From: Alphaproteobacteria bacterium MarineAlpha10_Bin2
GTDB taxonomy: Bacteria; Pseudomonadota; Alphaproteobacteria; UBA828
Assembly: GCA_002937555.1 (NCBI GenBank)
Contig: PTKB01000091.1
Coordinates: 1 to 9,361 of the forward strand
Direction of reading: 5' to 3'
DNA: 9,361 nt
Shown here: positions 6,313 to 9,361 of the stretch, in pieces
How positions within the stretch are numbered: the first letter of the stretch is position 1
How the letters are laid out: every line of letters begins with the position of its first letter
Translations under genes and position numbers: made by a program
Notes under the pieces: model-generated
Seen by the model: the letters and a program-made list of their open reading frames with translations, nothing else
The model's database searches: none
Told to the model about the DNA's origin: nothing

Positions 6313-6397
6313 CGCAACTGATCCAATACCGTCTTAAGCTCCGATCGGTTCTCACTAAGTATCTTAATTTGGTACAAAATCAAGCGTTGGCGACAAG
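6313..6397. promoter_or_regulatory. Divergent intergenic region between DUF1178 and the methyltransferase genes
   Basis: This 85-base AT-richer spacer must hold the start signals for both the minus-strand DUF1178 gene and the plus-strand methyltransferase pair. It contains the 8-base palindrome CCGATCGG (6341-6348). I cannot pick a convincing -35/-10 pair in either direction. Confidence 0.3.
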
Positions 6398-6934
6398 ATG
6401 AACAAATCCCACGGCGCCCATCGGCGCGGACCGCCCTCGCCCTGGATTGTGCGTTTCGCTGGCGAAATCGAGCCCGGCGGGCAGGTGCTTGACCTTGCAT
6501 GCGGCAGCGGCCGGCACAGCATTTACCTGCTGCAGCGCGGCCATGCCGTCACGTCGAGCGATATCGACGTCTCGGCTTTGGCGGACCTTCAGGAAGAATC
6601 GAATCTGGAAATCGTCGCGGCGGATCTCGAAAACGCGCCCTGGCCCTTTTCGGACCGCCAGTTCGCTGCCGTGATCGTCACCAACTATCTCCACCGCCCG
6701 CTATTTCCAAATATTCTCTCTGCCCTGGCACCCGGTGGATTGCTGCTTTACGAGACATTCGCGGCGGGAAACGAGCGCTTCGGGCGGCCGAGAAACCCAG
6801 CGTATCTGTTGAAACGCGGCGAGCTCATTTCCGGTATTCTCGCCGGGCTGACGATCCTCGCCTATGAAGATGTCATAATCGACGAACCATCGCCCGCGGC
6901 CGTGCAACGCGTTTGTGCGCGCAAACCGAAATAA
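6398..6934 (+). CDS. Small class I SAM-dependent methyltransferase, substrate unknown
   Basis: A 178-residue Rossmann-fold methyltransferase, near minimal size. It shows motif I LDLACGSGRH (31-40), the SAM-ribose acidic region SSDIDVSAL (53-61), AADLENAPWPF (74-84) around motif II/III, the TNYLHRPLFPNI stretch (95-106), APGG (111-114), and a conserved block FAAGNERFGRPRNPAYLLKR (121-140) known from a family of TehB-like proteobacterial proteins. No membrane segment or signal peptide. The ATG at 6398 has only a weak purine stretch (ACAAG) ahead. The 85-base gap to the divergent DUF1178 gene has no convincing promoter by eye. The stop overlaps a mini-ORF (TAATG) leading to the next methyltransferase, suggesting an operon. 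The enzyme class is sure; the substrate cannot be told. Confidence 0.88.
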   Translation: MNKSHGAHRRGPPSPWIVRFAGEIEPGGQVLDLACGSGRHSIYLLQRGHAVTSSDIDVSALADLQEESNLEIVAADLENAPWPFSDRQFAAVIVTNYLHRPLFPNILSALAPGGLLLYETFAAGNERFGRPRNPAYLLKRGELISGILAGLTILAYEDVIIDEPSPAAVQRVCARKPK

Positions 6935-6981
6935 TGGCTTGTCCAAATCCCGGCAAGTTCGAAGATAAAAAGGAAGAGTAA
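6934..6981 (+). CDS. Candidate 15-codon mini-ORF linking the two methyltransferase genes
   Basis: ATG at 6934 shares its A with the TAA stop of the upstream methyltransferase (TAATG). The frame encodes MACPNPGKFEDKKEE and stops at TAA (6979-6981), three bases before the ATG of the next methyltransferase. It is in the same frame as that gene, so a single stop codon separates them. The peptide is charged at its end and resembles nothing I know. It may be a coupling minigene that passes ribosomes to the second gene, a fossil of a longer N-terminus, or chance. Its 3' end (AAAAGGAAGAG) is also the downstream gene's ribosome binding region. Confidence 0.3.
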   Translation: MACPNPGKFEDKKEE

Positions 6982-6984
6982 GAG

Positions 6985-7782
6985 ATGACGAAATATGTCA
7001 TTCGTGGCGGAGAAGAGGGCAAGGCGAGATTGCGGATCATCTCCGATGCCCTCTGGCCCGCCAGCCGCAGCCTACTCGAAGGCGCCGGTATCCAGAGTGG
7101 CATGGCTTGTCTGGATGTCGGCTGTGGTGGCGGCCACGTCACATTGGCGATGGCACGTCTGGTGGGACCTTCGGGAATGGTCACTGGGGTCGATATGGAC
7201 CGCGTCAAGCTGGGACTGGCACAACAGGACGCCGAACGGGAAAATATTGCTCATGTGAGCTTCCGCCAGCTCGACGCCAACCAGCTCGACTATGGCGGCG
7301 GATATGACCTTGTCTATGCGCGATTTCTGCTGACTCATTTAAGCGATCCGCTCAGCACCTTGCAGGGCATGGTGAATGCGGCCAAACCGGGAGGCGTCAT
7401 TGTTGTCGAGGATTTGGACCACGCCGCGATTTTCAGTTACCCGGTATGTCCGGCGATCGCGCAATTCAGCCGATTGTACGATCGTCTTGCACGCTTGAGC
7501 GGGGGCGATCCAGAGATCGGCCCCAAGTTGCCGGCACTGTTTCATCAGGCCGGGCTACGGGACCCGCAATTTTCTCATATCCAACCGGCCTTCATGCAAG
7601 GCGAGGCGAAAAAAATTCATGAAATCACTCTGGAAAACGTCGCTCCCGCCGTCATTGACGCCGCCTTGGCCAGCGAGGCCGAAATCGAAGCCCTATATTC
7701 GGACCTGAGCGAATTTTCTCAAGATTCGCAGACCATCGTGAGCTTTCCGCGCATTTTTCAAATTTGGGCGCGGCGCCCGTAG
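6985..7782 (+). CDS. UbiE/COQ5-like class I methyltransferase, substrate unknown
   Basis: A 265-residue SAM-dependent methyltransferase. The N-terminus YVIRGGEEGKARLRIISDAL (4-23) is typical of a widespread family of stand-alone methyltransferases. Motif I is LDVGCGGG (43-50), the acidic residues of VTGVDMD (66-72) end strand two, LDAN (96-99) lies near the adenine site, YARFLLTHLSDP (111-122) is motif II, and AKPGGVIVVEDLD (133-145) is motif III. The C-terminal half (about 150-255) is helical and probably shapes the substrate pocket. The ATG at 6985 is preceded by AGGAAGAG within the preceding mini-ORF. It lies 50 bases after the first methyltransferase on the same strand and ends 9 bases from the convergent nit gene. 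It is not UbiE itself: UbiE-specific motifs are absent. Small-molecule or lipid methylation is likely, but the target is unknown. Confidence 0.87.
   Translation: MTKYVIRGGEEGKARLRIISDALWPASRSLLEGAGIQSGMACLDVGCGGGHVTLAMARLVGPSGMVTGVDMDRVKLGLAQQDAERENIAHVSFRQLDANQLDYGGGYDLVYARFLLTHLSDPLSTLQGMVNAAKPGGVIVVEDLDHAAIFSYPVCPAIAQFSRLYDRLARLSGGDPEIGPKLPALFHQAGLRDPQFSHIQPAFMQGEAKKIHEITLENVAPAVIDAALASEAEIEALYSDLSEFSQDSQTIVSFPRIFQIWARRP
7766..7778 (-). terminator. Candidate terminator stem for the comF-grxC-nit transcript
   Basis: GGGCGC-G-GCGCCC is a perfect inverted repeat around one base, sitting 13 bases beyond the nit stop inside the end of the convergent methyltransferase gene. On the minus strand AAATTTG follows, which is not a proper T-run. 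It may act as a 3' stem, or may simply reflect GC-rich codons. Confidence 0.25.
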
Positions 7783-7791
7783 GCAATCGAG

Positions 7792-8649
7792 CTAAACGGC
7801 GCGAGCGACCTTTTCGTCGCCGGCCGGAACATGAAAATCGCGGTCATGCTGGAGAGCCGGTATCGCGGCGCGCGCCTTGGCCACCTGGTCGAGATCGATC
7901 TCCGCCGTCACATAGCCGACGCCTTCGCCGGCATCGGCCAGCACCGTGCCCCAGGGATCGACGATCAGCGAATGGCCGAAGGTGGTCCGTCCGCCGGAAT
8001 GGCTGCCCCACATGCAGGGCGAGATTACGAAAGCGGCGCTCTCGATGGCGCGGGCGCGGTTCAGCACATGCCAAACCGCCTCGCCGGTCACCTTGGTGAA
8101 CGCCGCCGGAATGGAAATGATGTCCGCACCACCATGGGCAAGGGCGCGGTAAAGATGGGGGAAGCGCAGATCGTAACAGACGCTCATGCCGAGGCCGCCC
8201 CAAGGCGTTTGCGCAATCACGGCGTTGTCGCCGGCGCGGAAGGAATCTGATTCGCGGTAGATCTCGCCATTCGGCAGATCGACATCAAACATGTGGATCT
8301 TGTCGTAGCGGGCGACGATCGCGCCGTCGCCATCGAGGAGGACCGAGCAATTGGCGACCCGGCCGTCGGCGGCCCGCGCGCCGACCGAGCCGGCGACGAT
8401 CCAGGCGCCGGTCTGTTGAGCAATTTCGGCGAAGGCGGCGATAGCCGGATGTTTATCCAGCTCCGCCGCTTGCGCCTGAACCGCTTCGTCGCGGTGATCC
8501 ATCAGCGCGACATTTTCCGGCAGCGCGATGAGCCGGGCGCCCTCGCTTTCCGCGGCGCGCGCCAACTCGCAGGCGATGCGTAAATTTTCCGCCATGTCCT
8601 GACCGCTGCTTGGTTGAATGCAGGCCACCCGTACTTTGTTTTCCGTCAT
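7792..8649 (-). CDS. Nit-family carbon-nitrogen hydrolase, likely deaminated-glutathione amidase
   Basis: Cytoplasmic amidohydrolase of the nitrilase superfamily, 285 residues with the complete catalytic triad: E45 in LPEN, K117 in YDKIHMFDVD, and C158 in SVCYDLRFPHLYR. The YDKIHMFDVD and CYDLRFPHLYRAL forms match the Nit1/YbeM-type branch, whose known activity is hydrolysis of deaminated glutathione, a repair reaction for a transaminase side product. Omega-amidase (Nit2-like) activity is the main alternative. The sequences FGHSLIVDPWG (224-234) and ALQHDRDFHV near the C-terminus are also family-typical. The ATG overlaps the grxC stop by 4 bases (ATGA), so the two are co-translated. Pairing with a glutaredoxin fits a glutathione-related role. 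Family sure, substrate probable. Confidence 0.9.
   Translation of the reverse strand: MTENKVRVACIQPSSGQDMAENLRIACELARAAESEGARLIALPENVALMDHRDEAVQAQAAELDKHPAIAAFAEIAQQTGAWIVAGSVGARAADGRVANCSVLLDGDGAIVARYDKIHMFDVDLPNGEIYRESDSFRAGDNAVIAQTPWGGLGMSVCYDLRFPHLYRALAHGGADIISIPAAFTKVTGEAVWHVLNRARAIESAAFVISPCMWGSHSGGRTTFGHSLIVDPWGTVLADAGEGVGYVTAEIDLDQVAKARAAIPALQHDRDFHVPAGDEKVARAV
8646..8649 (-). promoter_or_regulatory. grxC stop / nit start overlap (ATGA)
   Basis: The minus strand reads ATGA: ATG opens the Nit hydrolase and TGA closes grxC, a classic translational coupling junction. Confidence 0.65.
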
Positions 8650-8903
8650 GACAACCCCAATATGCTGTCCAGTTCGCCCGCCCGCTCAAGCGCCACCAGT
8701 TCGTCGGAGCCGCCGATGGGCTCACCGTCGATGAAAATTTGCGGCACCGTGTAGCCGCCCGAGCGCGCTTCCATCTCGCGGCGCAATTCCGGGTTTCCCA
8801 TCACGCCGATATCTGTGAAGGGCACGCCTTTCATTTCGAGCAGCCGCTTGGCGCGGTCGCAGAACGGGCAAAATGGCGTTGTGTAGAGGGTAATTTCGGG
8901 CAC
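8646..8903 (-). CDS. grxC: Glutaredoxin, dithiol GrxC type with CPFC active site
   Basis: Small thiol-disulfide oxidoreductase, 85 residues, a full-length single-domain glutaredoxin that reduces disulfides and glutathionylated proteins using glutathione. It has TTPFCPFC with active cysteines C12 and C15, the cis-proline loop TVPQIFI (52-58), and the glutathione-binding GGSDEL (64-69). The active site is CPFC instead of the commoner CPYC; the change is conservative. The start is GTG: an in-frame TAG (8913-8915) lies just upstream, and AGGA is placed 7 bases ahead of the GTG. It lies 32 bases after comF and overlaps nit, forming a comF-grxC-nit operon. Identity is secure. Confidence 0.95.
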   Translation of the reverse strand: MPEITLYTTPFCPFCDRAKRLLEMKGVPFTDIGVMGNPELRREMEARSGGYTVPQIFIDGEPIGGSDELVALERAGELDSILGLS

Positions 8904-8910
8904 TTTCGAT

Positions 8911-8914
8911 TCCT
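8911..8914 (-). promoter_or_regulatory. Ribosome binding site deciding the grxC GTG start
   Basis: On the minus strand AGGA precedes GTG by seven bases (ATCGAAA). With the TAG stop just upstream in frame, GTG at 8903 is the first possible start. The AGGA overlaps that TAG, which also ends the upstream mini-ORF. Confidence 0.6.
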
Positions 8915-8939
8915 ACGCTTTGGCTTCCGGCATCATCAT
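8913..8939 (-). CDS. Candidate 8-codon mini-ORF between comF and grxC
   Basis: Three ATG codons in a row, the first overlapping the comF stop (ATGA), open a frame encoding MMMPEAKA and ending at TAG (8913-8915). It is in frame with grxC, with one stop and three codons between. It could hand ribosomes from comF to the grxC GTG, or mark a lost longer start of grxC. Chance cannot be excluded at this length. Confidence 0.2.
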   Translation of the reverse strand: MMMPEAKA

Positions 8940-9361
8940 GTAGAACGATCCTGGGTTCGTGCAAGGGTCAATACATCGACATGCGCGGCGCCGCCCCGGA
9001 GAAGCGCCCGCACGCAGGCTTCCGAAGTGGCGCCGGTGGTGATCACGTCATCGATGAGGAGGATGGATTTTCCCTGTACCAGTTTGGCGTGGCGCTTGCG
9101 CAGGCGGAACGCGCCTTGCACGTTCTTGCGCCGCTCGCTGGCGCTGTGGCGGGCCTGAGATTTGGTGACGCGGGCGCGGATGAGGAGATTGGCAATGCAA
9201 GCCGTGCCGGAAGCGCGGCTCACCGTCGCCGCCAACAGGGCCGATTGGTTGAAGCGCCGCACCATAAGCCGCCAGCGGTGGAGCGGTACCGGCGCGATGA
9301 AATCGGCGTCGGCCAGCAGAGTTCGGCGCCAGCGCGCGCCATCCAGCCGCCGAGCGCCGGT
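8936..9361 (-). CDS. comF: ComF family phosphoribosyltransferase-like protein, N-terminus beyond right edge
   Basis: The visible 141 C-terminal residues belong to the ComF/GntX family, cytoplasmic proteins with a type I phosphoribosyltransferase fold linked to DNA uptake and, in some species, use of external DNA. The fragment shows APVPLHRWRLMVRRFNQS (23-40 of the fragment), the conserved SQARHSASERRKNVQGAF (68-85), and the PRPP-binding loop ILLIDDVITTGAT (100-112) with its DD pair intact. The frame stays open to the edge, so the roughly 100 N-terminal residues, normally with a cysteine zinc finger, are missing from view. An internal ATG at 9265 is not the true start because family motifs lie upstream of it. 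It is the first visible gene of the comF-grxC-nit operon. Family is sure; the exact function of ComF outside competence remains unclear. Confidence 0.93.
   Translation of the reverse strand, partial: TGARRLDGARWRRTLLADADFIAPVPLHRWRLMVRRFNQSALLAATVSRASGTACIANLLIRARVTKSQARHSASERRKNVQGAFRLRKRHAKLVQGKSILLIDDVITTGATSEACVRALLRGGAAHVDVLTLARTQDRST

Noticed and set aside
1..9361. CRISPR array, mobile element, toxin-antitoxin or phage defence system
   Set aside because: No direct-repeat array, transposase, integrase, terminal inverted repeats, or defence-type domains were seen; all larger genes match housekeeping or metabolic families.

Overview
The window looks like a housekeeping stretch of an alphaproteobacterial chromosome. 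GC is high, stop codons and gene starts are tightly packed, and the order comF - grxC - carbon-nitrogen hydrolase - DUF1178 - ubiG - lysC resembles the block I know from Rhodospirillales-like Alphaproteobacteria. A ubiquinone-pathway methyltransferase (UbiG) fits a respiring proteobacterium. The canonical motif 2 loop in the histidyl-tRNA synthetase is a weak hint that the organism lies outside the Rhizobiales/Rhodobacterales/Caulobacterales group, whose HisRS is divergent. I can name no genus. Placement rests on gene order and protein motifs only.

Left part (1-4882), all on the minus strand and read right to left: lysC (aspartokinase), a nitronate monooxygenase/FabK-like flavoprotein whose start overlaps the lysC stop by 8 bases, a 313-base non-coding gap, rodZ (membrane-anchored HTH cell-shape protein), a 90-base gap holding a perfect 7-bp hairpin, and hisS, which starts with TTG and runs off the left edge. 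The gene usually found between rodZ and hisS (ispG) is absent.

Middle (4883-7782): lysC and ubiG diverge from a 130-base region that carries a plausible lysC promoter and leader hairpins. ubiG (plus) converges on a DUF1178 gene (minus) across a perfect 18-base palindrome that probably ends both transcripts. DUF1178 diverges from two plus-strand class I methyltransferase genes of unknown substrate. These two are linked by a 15-codon mini-ORF that overlaps the first gene's stop and is in frame with the second gene.

Right part (7792-9361), minus strand: a comF - grxC - nit operon. It holds a ComF-type phosphoribosyltransferase (cut by the right edge), a CPFC dithiol glutaredoxin starting with GTG, and a Nit-family amidohydrolase resembling deaminated-glutathione amidase whose ATG overlaps the grxC stop (ATGA). 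grxC and nit both plausibly serve glutathione chemistry.

I see no CRISPR array, insertion sequence, prophage, tRNA, rRNA, toxin-antitoxin pair or defence system. The window is mostly ordinary core genome. The points worth a second look are local: the methyltransferase pair with its in-frame mini-ORF, the lysC-NMO coupling, the missing ispG, and several perfect inverted repeats in the gaps.
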